A stretch of 64,000 nt of DNA from Megaustenia siamemsis (GCA_032433765.1 JAVIAB010000049.1:24300147-24364146); one strand, 5' to 3'. Shown: positions 11,976 to 24,580, counted from the stretch's first letter. The notes: a model not told the origin generated them from the letters alone. Numbers and translations: made by a program.

Positions 11976-12440
11976 ATGAGCTAAAGAGGGAGGGAGATTA
12001 CCACAAGAGAACCATCTGGTCAGCTACGATGAAGCCAAATCCATCATCAAAGGCCAGTATCATGAGAAATGAAAACAAGAACACCCAAAGTATAACAAGA
12101 GGGATGGATACCTCCAACTATCAAGGAGGGAAGTATTCATACTTCGCCTACACTCTAGCCACAACAGAATGAGAAACGTTCACTAAACTCAAATTAGGAA
12201 CTACCAGCCTATGCCACTGTACCCTAGATGACATGACAACAAAACACGTTCTACAGGATTGTACACAGGCCTGAGGAGGTCAATGTGGCTCCATCCACCT
12301 CCCTGGAAGAGAAACTCAAAGGGGCAGCTGAATAACAGACAGCAGCCTTCATAAGTCTGAAATCCTAGTCTGAATGAGCCATGATCGCAGAAGAACCTCT
12401 GGAAGCGTCGTCACTCCAATCCCTGTGCATAGCTATGAGG
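11976..12440 (+). mobile_element. LINE 3' end with cysteine-histidine knuckle
   Basis: In shifted frames the plus strand reads SYDEAKSIIKGQYHEK, a block LSRREVFILRLHSSHNRMRN, and KLKLGTTSLCHC followed by TKHVLQDCTQ. This is the C-terminal Cys-His segment that follows RNase H in I-type LINEs. A related segment (CTCGQAPQTAEHILQDCTEC) lies on the minus strand at 32180-32560. Confidence 0.6.
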
Positions 12441-12459
12441 TGAATGACGATTTGTGTGA

Positions 12460-12960
12460 ACATTTATCATCATCATCATATGACATACCAGTTGACATAG
12501 GTGATCATGTCCTTCCACAATCTTTTATCCACAGCACATCATATCAATTCTATTGTTGACTGTTTTCCATGCCATAACACCAAGCTATCTAGTATCTTCT
12601 CTTTTTATCATCCACGATCTCTCTTTCCCTCTCTTTTTCCAGTTGTAACCAAGTATTCAAACTTTCCTCTTCTTGTGATTTGCCCAAAAAATGTTTCTTT
12701 CTGATGTTTTTTAGGAGCTCCCTTTTGTGTTGGCCTCTTTGAGATTGTCCCCATTGGTTTTTTTTAGCTGTCCTGGTAACTCTCAACATTTTTATGAGAA
12801 ATCCCATCTCTGTGACCTCCTTTTGTTTTTCTACTGTCCATGATTGGCCTCCAAAGGTAAGAATTGTCTTGATATAGCACAGATGAACTCTCTTTCCCAC
12901 TTCTATTGACATTGAGTTGTTGTATAAGACCTAAGGGCTTCGCCAGGAACAAATAAAATA
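12460..12960 (-). mobile_element. Divergent LINE family A-like fragment
   Basis: Minus-strand translation (12589-12912) contains KTILTFGGQSWTVEKQKEV, KMLRVTRTAKKNQWG and HKRELLKNIRKK. These correspond position by position to the family A block (CESWTIGQQ, RMLRVPWTAKKSNED, KRELISNIRKK), with many substitutions. Confidence 0.6.
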
Positions 12961-12999
12961 CAGAACACCATGTTTGCTAAACAAATGATGTCTACTACC

Positions 13000-13610
13000 A
13001 TCATCATCATTATCAAGTACCAGGCCTGCTGACGTAGGTGATCATGTCTCTCCACAACTTTTAATCTCGACAGTTATTTATCATTTGTGTTGTTGACCTG
13101 CCAAGCCATTTTCTTAAGCTGTATGGTATCTTTTCTCTTTGCTTCCCTCTATCTCTTCGTCCCTCAATTTTCCCAGTTGTTACAATATATTCCAGTTGTT
13201 CCTTTCTCATTACATGGCCAAAAAAATGATGATTGTTTCTTTCTAATATTGGAAATTAGCTCTCTTTTTGCTTTGGCCTCTTTCAGAACGTTTTCATTAC
13301 TCTTCTTAGCTGTCCATGGTATTCTCAACATTCTTCTGTAAAACCACATTTCTACAGACTCCTGTGATTTTCTTGTCTGTTTGTTTGTTGTCCTATTGCT
13401 CATGATTCATATCTATATGTTATGACTAGCTTTGCATAACATTTAAGAACTCTTTTTCTTGTTTCTATTGGCAGAATTGGATTGCTTAGTATCTTCCTCA
13501 TTTTCTGGAAAGCAGCTTTTGCCTGAGCCATTCTGCATCTCTCCTCTGTTGTACATCTATCGTCTACTACCAGCTCAGCCAAAAAGAACAGGCAACAATT
13601 GTTAGAGACA
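13000..13610 (-). mobile_element. LINE family A 3' end, broken
   Basis: Contains CRMAQAKAAFQKMRKIL and KRVLKCYAKLVITY (13400-13618), then RRMLRIPWTAKKSNENVL (13164-13403), on the minus strand with frame breaks. The 3' end is near 13010, with a short ATG-type repeat (catcatcatcat). Confidence 0.75.
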
Positions 13611-13930
13611 CCTAACATGCCAGAATATAGTATAATTCTTTCAACATTCTAAGAATGGTAGCCTTTGTTGAATGTGGCACAAGCAAAATGATGGTCAAAT
13701 ATCTGCTACAAAGGTGCCCATCATTTGATGAACGTCACTAGTATCATACCTGGACAACTTGTCACCACCACTGAGCTGACCAGTGCCGTAAGGTCTATGT
13801 AAAGAAATGCACATAATGCATCAAGCTGCAGTGAAGCTAATTGTGAGGAGAAATACACAAAATCTAAGAACAAAATGGTATGGTTAAAGTTTCATGTAAC
13901 AAATGGACAACCAGAATGATGTTTCCGTAC
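13611..13930. other. No recognisable feature
   Basis: Unique AT-rich sequence between a LINE end and a SINE. Confidence 0.5.
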
Positions 13931-13933
13931 AGT

Positions 13934-14195
13934 AAAAAAAAAGTAAAGTGCCCCGTCACGCCAAGTGGCATATAGGGAATATGGTGTTAGTGACCATTAA
14001 TTTTATAGACCTTCGGCACATGATTTTTGGGGTAATGTGGTCGGTATCACGCCCGTGCAGCTCTACTTTCCCAGAAAAAAATCCGGTACCCATTAAAAGC
14101 TGGATGAACTCGGAAGCTGTCGGTTGGAATCGAACCCTACCTCTTGTCCTTTCTAGCCCAGTTCACTAATCACTGAGCTATTGCGGCTCCCCTAA
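13934..14195 (-). mobile_element. tRNA-derived SINE, family S1
   Basis: Read on the minus strand the 5' head is tRNA-like: box A region ATAGCTCAGTGATTAGTG and box B GGTTCGATTCC. A roughly 180-base body and a gtactttactttt-type tail follow. Related copies are at 31005-31210, 34848-35085, 49372-49624, 60125-60372 and 61789-62045. Confidence 0.85.
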
Positions 14196-14334
14196 ATAGT
14201 CATGAGCTGAACACTTTAAGGAAAGAAAACATTAAATGAGAGGCAACATCATCAGGTGTCAGCTCCCTCACTGAGATTGAACAACTCGTACATCATTCAC
14301 TTCTAGAATATATGCCCTATGTGCCTTCTTTCGT

Positions 14335-14485
14335 CTCGAAAGGACAATACACAGACAGGTAGACAGATAAGATTAGATAGATTGCATAGATATATTAGAA
14401 TAGATTAGATAGACAGATAGATAAATAGATAGGATAAGATAGATTAGATAGGATAGATTAGATTATATTAGTAGATTAGATTTGA
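14335..14485. repeat. GATA/GATTA microsatellite
   Basis: Imperfect runs of gatagattagatagacagat. A similar simple repeat ends family B LINE copies, but no LINE body is attached here. Confidence 0.75.
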
Positions 14486-15000
14486 TAGCAGATAATATTG
14501 GAAGTAAGTCAATCAGTGTACACAGAAAAACAAGAAAAAAGAAAATTACTCAAGTTAAAAATAGCATTAAAGATAAAATTTTTTTTTTTTTTTTTTTTAT
14601 AAATCATTTTTGTCTAGTTTGCTTTGTCACTTTACATCTCAAGATCAGATCAGCACATGAAAAACAAAGAAGAAATCATGGTCAATATCAAAAGAGTCTA
14701 TGCTGATTTTATTGAGAACATTGGCAGTAACAGACAGCACAGTGCCTCATGAGTCAAATTCAGGTCATTTGAAATATTAAATAGAATGTAACATAATTGT
14801 AATAAGTCAAAATAGAATCTATTTATATTTACATGTACATATATCAAATAAAGACGTCTTTTAAATGCAGGATTAAAGTAAATAGAGACTATTAAAATAG
14901 GTCAATGAATTCAAATACCTAGGAATGCTCAGATGGCAGATGTACAACAGTGGTGAGGTGCTGAATAGCTTAAGGTATGGCTGGATTACAAAGAACGAAA
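14486..15000. other. No recognisable gene; poly(T) run
   Basis: AT-rich sequence with a poly(T) stretch at about 14579-14599 and no supported exon. Confidence 0.5.
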
Positions 15001-15002
15001 AA

Positions 15003-18000
15003 AGATATTAAATCTCCTTGCGGAATTTATTATAGAGAGTAGAAGCACTTTAAATCTATTTGCAGAATTTATTACAGTGAGTAGAAACACTTTAAATCTT
15101 TTTGCAGAATTTATTATAGAGAGTAGAAACACTAAATCTATTTGTAGAATTTATTATGTGGAAACACTTTAAATCTATTTGCAGAATTTATTATAGAGAA
15201 TAGAAACACTTTAAATCTATTTACAGAATTTATTATGTAGAAACACTATAAATCTATTTGCAGAATTTATTATAGAGAGTAGAAACACTACAGAATTTAT
15301 TATAGAGAGTAGACACACTTTGTCTGTTTGTAGAATTTATTATAGTAGACATACTTTAAATCTATTTACAGAATTTATTATAGAGAGTAGAAACACTTTG
15401 TCTGCTTGCAGAATTTACTATAGAGAGTAGAAACACTTTAAATCTATTTGCAGAATTTATTATAGAGAGTAGAAACACTTTAAATCTATTTGCAGAATTT
15501 ATTATAGAGAGTAGACACACTTTAAATCTATTTGAAGAATTTATTATAGAGAGTAGAACCACTGCAGAATTTATTATAGAGAGTAGACACACTTTAAATC
15601 TATTTGCAGAATTTATTATAGAGAGTAGAAACACTTTAAATCTATTTGCAGAATTTATTATGTAGAAACACTTTAAATCTATTTGCAGAATTTATTATAG
15701 AGAGTAGAAACACTACAGAATGTATTATAGAGAGTAGAAACACTTTAAATCTATTTGCAGAATTTATTATGTAGAAACACTTTAAATCTATTTGCAGAAT
15801 TTATTATAGAGAGTAGAAACACTTTAAATCTATTTGCAGAATTTATTATAGAGAGTAGACACACTTTAAATCTATTTGCAGAATTTATTATAGAGAGTAG
15901 AACCACTGCAGAATTTATTATAGAGAGTAGACACACTTTAAATCTATTTGCAGAATTTATTATAGAGAGTAGAAACACTTTAAATCTATTTGCAGAATTT
16001 ATTATGTAGAAACACTTTAAATCTATTTGCAGAATTTATTATAGAGAGTAGAAACACTACAGAATGTATTATAGAGAGTAGAAACACTTTAAATCTATTT
16101 GCAGAATTTATTATGTAGAAACACTTTAAATCTATTTGCAGAATTTATTATAGAGAGTAGACACACTTTGTCTGTTTGTAGAATTTATTATAGTATACAC
16201 ACTTTAAATCTATTTACAGAATTTATTATAGAGAGTTGACACACTTTGTATGCTTGCAGAATTTATTATAGAGAGTAGAAACACTTTAAATCTATTTGCA
16301 GAATTTATTATAGAGAGTAGAAACACTTTAAATCTATTTGCAGAATTTATTATAGAGAGTAGAAACACTTTAAATCTATTTGCAGAATTTATTATAGAGA
16401 GTAGAATCACTGCAGAATTTATTATAGAGAGTAGAAACACTGCAGAATTTATTATAGAGAGTAGAAACACTTTAAATCTATTTGCAGAATTTATTATAGA
16501 GAGTAGAAACACTTTAAATCTATTTGCAGAATTTATTATAGAGAGTAGAATCACTGCAGAATTTATTAAAGAGAGTAGAATCACTGCCGAATTTATTATA
16601 TAGAGTAGAAACACTGCAGAAAATTTATTATAGAGAGTGGAATCACTGCAGAATTTATTACAGAGAGTGGAATCACTGCAGAATTTATTACAGAGAGTGG
16701 AATCACTGCAGAATTTATTACAGAGAGTGGAATCACTGCAGAATTTATTACAGAGAGTGGAATCACTGCAGAATTTATTATAGAGAGTGGAATCACTGCA
16801 GAATTTATTATAGAGAGTGGAATCACTGCAGAATTTATTACAGAGAGTGGAATCACTGCATAATTTATTATAGAGAGTGGAATCACTGCAGAATTTAGTA
16901 CAGAGAGTGGAATCACTGCAGAATTTATTACAGAGAGTAGAATCACTGCAGAATTTATTACAGAGAGTGGAATCACTGCAGAATTTATTACAGAGAGTGG
17001 AATCACTGCAGAATTTATTATAGAGAGTGGAATCACTGCAGAATTTATTACAGAGAGTAGAATCACTGCAGAATTTATTACAGAGAGTGGAATCACTGCA
17101 GAATTTATTACAGAGAGTGGAATCACTGCAGAATTTATTATAGAGAGTAGAATCACTGCAGAATTTATTACAGAGAGTGGAATCACTGCAGAATTGATTA
17201 CAGAGAGTGGAATCACTGCAGAATTTATTATAGAGAGTGGAATCACTGCAGAATTTATTACAGAGAGTGGAATCACTGCAGAATTTATTACAGAGAGTGG
17301 AATCACTGCAGAATTTATTACAGAGAGTAGAAACACTTTAAATCTATTTGCAGAATTTATTATAGAGAGTAGAAACACTTAAATCTATTTGCAGAATTTA
17401 TTATAGAGAGTAGAATCACTGCAGAATTTATTATAGAGAGTAGAAACACTGCAGAATTTATTATAGAGAGTAGAAACACTTTAAATCTATTTGCAGAATT
17501 TATTATAGAGAGTAGAATCACTGCAGAATTTATTATAGAGAGTAGAAACACTTTAAATCTATTTGCAGAATTTATTATGTAGAAACACTTTAAATCTATT
17601 TGCAGAATTTATTATAGAGAGTAGAAACACTGCAGAATTGATTACAGAGAGTGGAATCACTGCAGAATTTATTATAGAGAGTGGAATCACTGCAGAATTT
17701 ATTATAGAGAGTGGAATCACTGCAGAATTTATTACAGAGAGTAGAAACACTGCAGAATTTATTATAGAGAGTAGAATCACTGCAGAATTTATTACAGAGA
17801 GTGGAATCACTGCAGAATTTATTACAGAGAGTGGAATCACTGCAGAATTTATTACAGAGAGTGGAATCACTGCAGAATTTATTACAGAGAGTAGAATCAC
17901 TGCAGAATTTATTACAGAGAGTGGAATCACTGCAGAATTTATTACAGAGAGTGGAATCACTGCAGAATTTATTCTAGAGAGTGGAATCACTGCAGAATTT

Positions 18001-18205
18001 ATTACAGAGAGTGGAATCACTGCAGAATTTATTACAGAGAGTAGACACACTTTGTCTGCTTGTTTTATTTATTATAGAGAGAAGAATCACTGTTGAATCT
18101 ATTATAGAGAGTAGACACACTTTAAATCTCCTTGTAGAATCTACCATAGAGAGTAGACATACTTTAAATCTCCTTGTAGAATCTATTATAGAGAGTAGAC
18201 ACACT
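15003..18205. repeat. Compound minisatellite, 42-bp and 30-bp units, about 90 copies
   Basis: The long unit is ctttaaatctatttgcagaa followed by tttattatagagagtagaaaca (42 bases). The short unit (tgcagaatttattacagaga plus gtggaatcac, 30 bases) looks like the long unit minus the 12-base aaatctattt segment. Blocks of 42, 30 and about 27 bases alternate at both ends, and a homogeneous block of 30-base units fills about 16611-17330. A larger duplication is visible between about 15362-15660 and 15750-16010. Nearly every unit has AATAAA on the minus strand. Confidence 0.97.
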
Positions 18206-18313
18206 TTACTAATGGTTTTTTTTATAATTTGTGAACTGACAAAATGTTAAAAATCTGTGCCGCAAAGGACACTATGAACATAGAGGGCAAACGAATACCC
18301 TTAACAGATTTCA

Positions 18314-18316
<3 letters not shown>

Positions 18317-18353
<37 letters not shown>
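18317..18353. repeat. TA dinucleotide microsatellite
   Basis: Uninterrupted ta repeat of about 18 units. Confidence 0.95.
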
Positions 18354-18359
<6 letters not shown>

Positions 18360-18654
18360 CATACTGACAATACATGCAGCTTGAAGACTACACTTAGAGT
18401 TAAATAATGTCAGATAATATGTTGATAAAGTAGGCCGTTGTTATTCTTTGGAATTTTTGTACAACTGTTATATGGAAGTCTTTAGGACTCGTTAATGGTC
18501 AGGAAAAGATCTGAAATGGAAATGTCTATAGAGCCAAGCTTTTGTTTGTAAAATACCTGCATCCAACTTATAATTGTGGCTATTTAGAAGACATTTAGTG
18601 CCACATATCTCATTGCAAATGTATCCCAATACCTCAAGAAACAATATGCGAAAT

Positions 18655-18790
18655 TAGCCTTCATAAAGCGAAATTAGCAATGATAAAGTTCAATTAGCCA
18701 TCATAAAGTGAAATTTGCCATGATAAAGTTCAATTAGCCATCATAAAGTGAAATTAGCCATGATAAAGTTCAATTAGCCATCATAAAGCG
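18655..18790. repeat. Short tandem repeat, 40-bp unit made of two 20-bp halves
   Basis: About three units of gaaattagccatgataaagt plus ttcaattagccatcataaag. The two halves are themselves similar. Confidence 0.9.
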
Positions 18791-18941
18791 AGGCCTGTTG
18801 AGCACAAGTCTTGCTAAGAATGTTACTTCAAAGAAGTATTTTGAGGTGGAAGCAATTTTAAAGAAATGAGTTACTGACATCCTAACTGTACTCAAAACAT
18901 TTCAACTTGGCACCTCAAAATCACAGACATATTTCCGAGTT

Positions 18942-19870
18942 TCAATGCCACTGTCCACCAGCATGTATCATCCTTGATTTCTGTTTCAAGCTTTCAAAAC
19001 TGTTGACATTATCCCTAGCGGTTTTCATGTTCTTTATCTTTTCCCTGGGCATGTATATTGAGCTATGGACCTGCAATTTTCCTTTTGCGTTGCACAGTAG
19101 ATCTTTCTCTTGATCGTTTTTGTTGTCTTCAAAACTTGACTGCTGAGTTTCACCAGGTTTTGATTTTAAAAATGAATGACTAGGAAAGTTACTAATGTAA
19201 GGGGAACAGCAGTTTACAGCTCTCTTTTGATCACAACCCTTGCCATATTTGATCAATGTACGGTCCACACTGGCAGCACAACTACACACTTCATGTGTGG
19301 TCTGACTTCTATATGTTGGTGATATTATACTCTGTAAGGTACTGCTGCCATTTCCTCTACTACAGAACCTTCCTGTAAAACCAGATGACCGTAAGGTGCT
19401 TTTGATGGTGGAAACATCATCAGCAGTGATATTGATGTCTGATAATGCAACTTTTGTTGATCTATTGTTGGCCTGTATATTTTGTATGTCACATAGCTGG
19501 CAGCAGGACCTGTAATTTTCTCGTAACTTTCCACGTGATTTATCTTTGAAGAGATATTTAGTTGCTTTCAGGGAGTATTTGTTCATTTGATCATTGTATG
19601 AATGCTTGCCAAATTTATCAATCGGTGATTTGTCCATGTCTCCCCTCAAGGACATTTCATCATAATTAAGTCTCAATGCCTGCTTCATATTCTCACCAGT
19701 CTTATCAGAAATATCTCTCTGATTCAGTTTCGATGCCAACTCCAAAAGGCAGTCCTCTGATTGGGCCAGGTGCTTTCTGGACCTTAATGACAGCCGCTTC
19801 CGCAAAGTTTTCTCAGAGATATGCCAGATGAAGACACAGCCATCCATGGATGTTGATATTACATGGTCAC
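18942..19870 (-). CDS. WDR62/MAPKBP1-like WD40 gene, last recognised exon (G)
   Basis: The acceptor is a pyrimidine-rich tract ending tttacag at 19873-19871. The exon completes the split glycine codon left by exon F and opens with GDHVISTSMDGCVFIWHISE, the closing WD blade of the WDR62/MAPKBP1 family, followed by a basic stretch (KTLRKRLSLRSRKHL). About 280 further residues are hydrophilic, rich in Ser, Lys and Asp, with Cys pairs and no domain I recognise. The frame ends at TGA 18944-18942. Vertebrate family members have long disordered C-terminal tails with a dimerisation region at the end; that end is not visible here. Either this is a short-tailed protein or a donor inside the exon leads to exons further left that I cannot identify. 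Confidence 0.85.
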
Positions 19871-20029
19871 CTGTAAAGATCAAACAAAAAAAGTTGACTT
19901 TAGTCAACAGATCATCCTAATTGTATATGGACACATCCATGAGTGCTCACATCTCCTCCCCAGTAGGTCTCTCAGCATATGGAGACTAACAGCTCTAGTA
20001 CTGTGTTTATTTACTATTCAGGGGTTGGG

Positions 20030-20235
20030 ATTTTTATTTATGGTTTCTCTCTGTGGCAACCACCCCTGGTCTCAGCAGCGAGGCTCGGCTTAAAACGTCA
20101 GTTACTCATCGACGGAAAAAAACATGAGTACCTCCGAAGTCAGAATTATCTGCCTGTGCGGCGAGGGACCCCAGTGCACACGGCTGTCAGGGAAAAATGG
20201 ATTAACACGCAAAATTCAGTTCCTAGTCTCTAGGG
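20030..20235 (+). mobile_element. SINE family S2, split by hAT element (left part)
   Basis: The body matches the S2 copies at 27214-27540 and 24581-24895, including tctctctgtggcaaccaccc and cacacggctgtcagggaaaa. The tRNA-like head is missing or too diverged to see. The remaining tail (cgtcagagttaaaagctggcg) resumes at 23420-23450 on the far side of the transposon. Confidence 0.8.
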
Positions 20236-23200
20236 CAGCGGTTCTCAACCTTCCTAAAGCCGCGACCCCTTAATACAGTTCCTCATTTTTGTGGCGACCC
20301 CCAACCATACAATTATTTTTCTTGCTACTAACTACTTTATAACTGATATTTTGGTACTTATGAATCGTAATGCATGTATTTGATATGCAGGATTTTGCAT
20401 TGTTGTAAATTGAACTTAATGACTTAATTAAACATAAATATTAACATACATGCTAATTTTTGCATTACATAGGCAAATGGCATATTAATTTGTACAGAAC
20501 TGAACAGGAAATAAGATTTCGTTCATAAAAAGAGGCTAGGAGTTATGTAGAAAATAAAATGAGGTTAAATGAAAAAAAAAACAAAAACAAAAGTGCTAAA
20601 GTAAAAATTGAAATCATACTGGCCAACTTACCAGCCTGAAGATGTCATCACGGTAATCCAAATTGAATTATTTTATGTAGAAAACAATACTAAATGTTTA
20701 TCCAATCAGTTTGTAAATTTTCACTGATGCAACTAACAATTTAACAAGCTTTAGTCACCAATAATCACACTGACCATAAAAATTTTTTTTATTATTTTTT
20801 ACTTTATTTTATTGGTTATCAAACGTAAGACTGTCACTTATCACAGATAGTTTCTTCCGACAGTAAGTTATCAAACAGATAAGTCTAAGTCTAATCTATC
20901 ACTATCGGCAGATACTAAGTCTAATCTATCACTATCAGCATTTTTAATAACACTATTGCTACATTTGGCGAAAGTATGCGTAAAAAGCCAACGTCAATGC
21001 GAAGGTTGAGATTGCTTATTTCTCACCAGATAAGAAATTCTCGGGGCAGTCTTTGCTAGAGCACAACGGAGATCATCTTCCACAACAAGTCTACTTCTGT
21101 ATTTAGACTTGATAGCTAACAAACTGGAAAATCCTTGTTCGCAAAGGTATGTTGTTGGAAATGGAAGAAGAAGACGCAACACTGTCTCAGACAGAACAGG
21201 ATATGACTGCAAACACTTGATCCAGAATTTTGTAAGTGGCATTGTAGAGAAATCAGTTCTTGCTGCATCGTTGTTAATAAGTTCGATAAACTCCTCTTGT
21301 GCTATCTCAGGAACATCTTCAACTTTGACTGTGAAAGGTCTTCTGGCAAGAGCAAATGGGGTTTCAGGTAAATTTGGAAAGTACAATGAAATTTCGTCAT
21401 CAAGCATGTGCATGTGTTGTTTCACAGAAATTATCATTGTAATCCTTATGTTTAGTTCAATGTCATGTTCCTCAAAGAAAGCAGATAATGTAGGCAACAT
21501 GTACATTTTATTTTCATCCAATTTTTTTGCCACAGCTGAAGTTTCATTTGGAATGATCGGATCTTTTCAGACAGATCAAGGCATGTTGCATTTGGTCCTT
21601 GCAGTGATAAATTTAACTCATTCAAGATGGCAAAGATGTCAACCAAATAAGCTAGTTTAAGCAGTTTATTTTTATCGACGAAAAGTGCTTCGAACTGCGG
21701 TCTTGCTTTCTGATTAAAAAACGTTTTGAGTTCATCACGCAGGTCAAAAACCCGCTTTAAAACTTTTCCTCTCGACAACCATCTCACTTCAGTGTGAAAT
21801 AGCAAAGTATTGTACGGCGCATCAAATTCGTTGCACAGTTGTGAAAATAGTCGACTGTTTAAAGTGCTCGCCTTTATAAAATTGACACAACTTATGACGC
21901 TTTTCATTATTTCCTGTAACTCTTGTGGCAGCGTCTTCGTTGCTAATATTTGCCGATGAATCATACAATGAGTTCCGATGACTTTTGGTGACTCATTCAG
22001 TACCAAACGTTGAAATCCTGATCGACATCCTAGCATAGCCGGAGCTCAATCTGTGCAAACACCACACACTTTTTCCCAAGAAATCATATGCATTTTCAGA
22101 AATGAACCAACTGTGTCAAATACATCACGGGCAGTTGTTGTCATTTCAAGAGGTTTGCAAAAAAGAAACTCATCTTTAAAGTCGCCATCATAAATGTACC
22201 TCACGTAAACCAATAACTGTGAACAGTTTGCAACGTCAGTAGATTCATCAATTTGGATACTAAAAATTGGAATTGGCGCAGATTTAATTTCCTGGATTAC
22301 CTGCTCAAGAATATCATCAGACATGTCATCTATTCTTCTGCGGACAGTGTCATTAGATAAGGAAATTGCACTCAGTTTTGTTACATATTCGTCTCCGATC
22401 ATAACTCGAACAATGTCTTTGGCCGCTGGCAGCAGTAAATCCTCAGCAATTGTGTGAGGTTTCATAGCTCTGGCGATTCTAAGTGCCACCAAATATGAAG
22501 CTTCAACGGCTGCTACGTTTTGTTTGTGCCACTTACCACCAGTGTCAAGTCTGGCTTTCTTAAGTCCATCAACTTTACTTCTAAAATAGTTGATATCCTT
22601 GCCGACAAAGGACGGATGTTTGCTATCAAAATGACGTTTTAGTTTGTTTGGCTTCATAGATTCAGCTGATAGACACTCACAACAAATAACACATTGCGGT
22701 TTCTCAATTCCTGCTGTAATAATTGAGGTAAACCCATATTGTAAGAAATCCTCACTATATTTTCTTTTCTTACCGGTAACGTTTTTATCAACACGATCCA
22801 TGTCATTGGGTAACTTAACTGTGTGATATGTTTTACTCATTTACTGGGAAAAGTGAAAGTAAACACACTCTTTAATATTTAATGTGACTACACACAAACT
22901 CAGTTGGCTGAGTTGATAAATATATCCTCAATATCTTTAACAGTTATTTATAATTAGTCTCTGTACTTCAAAAGCATTAATCACAACAATTTCTGTGATA
23001 ATTTAAACGTTTATAAAATGTTAAGTACACAGTAAACACGAGACAAGTTAAACATGCACAATGCGATCGTTTACAAATTGAAAGTTCTGACAATTTGCAA
23101 CTATTTGTAAGCTGCTTTGTGATTCGCTGTAACTTTCAAAAATTAGTCCTTAACTTCAATGTGTTAGCGAATGAAACTTGAGTTTACATTTAATTAAACA

Positions 23201-23411
23201 TGGTTTAGAATTGCTAGCTTTATTTATAAACAAGTATTTGGTGAAATAATTATTAAAAATGTTAATAAATAAAACAAAATAAGTTTTGACGAAAATGGAA
23301 AATTTTGTGTTGATGTGCAAAAAAATGTGTTTTTCGATGGCCTTTGGCGACCCCCTGGAAATGGGCATTCGACCCCCAAAGGGGTCGCGACCCACAGGTT
23401 GAGAACCGATG
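20236..23411 (-). mobile_element. hAT DNA transposon, 3.2 kb
   Basis: Terminal inverted repeats are CAGCGGTTCTCAACCT on the left and, read inwards on the minus strand, CATCGGTTCTCAACCTGTGG on the right. A perfect 8-bp duplication CTCTAGGG flanks the element (20228-20235 and 23412-23419). Eight-bp duplications and CAG-type ends are hallmarks of hAT elements. It sits within an S2 SINE. The internal gene is described separately. Confidence 0.95.
20994..22840 (-). pseudogene. hAT transposase, one stop and one frameshift
   Basis: The start is ATG at 22840-22838 and the stop lies at 20994. Order of parts: an N-terminal BED-type zinc finger (about residues 35-70, CVICCECLSAES with downstream HFDSKH); the catalytic core region around IFSIQIDESTDVANCSQL; VCTD-stop-APAMLG, where other members have glycine; the HCMIHRQILATK block; and the C-terminal hAT dimerisation motif CEQGFSSLLAIKSKYRSR near residue 580. 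The two defects are a TGA at about 22047 and a frame change near 21490-21530. Length of about 615 codons is normal for a BED-hAT transposase of the Charlie/ZBED-like group. So few defects imply fairly recent activity. Function: cut-and-paste transposition of its own element. Confidence 0.9.
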
Positions 23412-23419
23412 CTCTAGGG

Positions 23420-23450
23420 CGTCAGAGTTAAAAGCTGGCGAATGCAACAA
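23420..23450 (+). mobile_element. SINE S2, right remnant beyond the hAT element
   Basis: Tail segment gtcagagttaaaagctggcg continues the S2 body interrupted at 20235. Confidence 0.75.
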
Positions 23451-23519
23451 TTTACTATTCTTCAGTCTCGCATGAAAGCATTCACTTTTTGCCAAAAAAA
23501 AAATCATTGGAGATGGCCA

Positions 23520-23745
23520 TTATGATTTTTATTTGTGATTTCTTTCTGTGGCACCCACCCCAGCAAGGCCAGGCATGAAACATCAATTACTCATCGACAG
23601 AAAAATTATGAGTACTTCCAAAGACAAAGTTATCTGCTTATGTGGCAAGGGACCCCTGTGCACATGGCTGCCAGGGAAAACACTCAAAAATTATGTTTCT
23701 AGTCTCTAGGGACTTCGCCAGAAGTGAAAGCTGGCGAACAAAAAA
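23520..23745 (+). mobile_element. SINE family S2, decayed copy
   Basis: Matches the S2 body (gatttctttctgtggcaccc, ggacccctgtgcacatggct, gacttcgccagaagtgaaag) and ends in an A-rich tail. The tRNA-like head is absent. Confidence 0.75.
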
Positions 23746-24580
23746 AATACATTTTTAAATGCAAAAATGAGAAAAATAGGAACAGACTGAAAGTGCATCT
23801 TATGCTCAGTTTCTAAATTTATGTTTGATAATAAACCGAAACATTCATGCTGAAGTCGAATGTGTTGGGCCGAAAGGCGCAAATATAACAGATATACTGT
23901 AAACCACAACACAACGCAGACACGCCTACTTAACGTCCTTTTAAGGGCGGATGATGACGAGGTACACTCCTTAAGTCATCGGACGAACGCAAGCAAGCAA
24001 GCAAACCAAAACATTCATATACACTCAGTCTTGAGAAAGAAGGACATCTACTGGAAGTTGACCTAGAACACCCACACGACTATCATCCTGATCAAGAAAC
24101 GATGTCAGAAAAATTGTTGTTGGAGTACTAGCATAACTTGGTGGATAAGTACACAGCATGTAAAAAGTTGACTCCTAACGTTCATAACAAAGAGCGATAA
24201 AGAGCCATTACAGAAACATGAAAGTGTATGTGGTATTGGGATGGTGCATCACCAAGATTTATGGGGTGCTCAAATTCCAACAAGAGGCATAGATGGTGCC
24301 CTATATTTAAATCAACATCGATCAACACGCAGGTGACATCAGTTTTACAAATAAATCTTCAGACTGATGAACAATGCAGTCTTTCGCAAGACCTTGAAGA
24401 ATGTACGTAAACATATACGAGTTGATCTGTTCTGGCTCACAGAGACAGATCAGCTTTGCCAACTGGTGGCAGATCCAGCGTGCCAATCCCACAATATATT
24501 CTTCGGAGATCTTTCGTGGTGATACATATCATAGAAAACAAACTAAATTTGATTCATCCGGTTTATATTGGATTTGCGAG
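23746..24580. other. No recognisable gene
   Basis: Contains a short gcaagcaagcaagcaaac run near 23990-24006, a common SINE tail type in this window. There is no confident head upstream and no supported exon. Confidence 0.45.

Noticed and set aside
15362..18096. Open frames on both strands with LLSIINSA-type repeats
   Set aside because: Products of the 42/30-bp minisatellite. They are open on both strands, which shows lack of coding constraint.
21109..21660. 183-codon plus-strand frame
   Set aside because: Antisense shadow of the hAT transposase.
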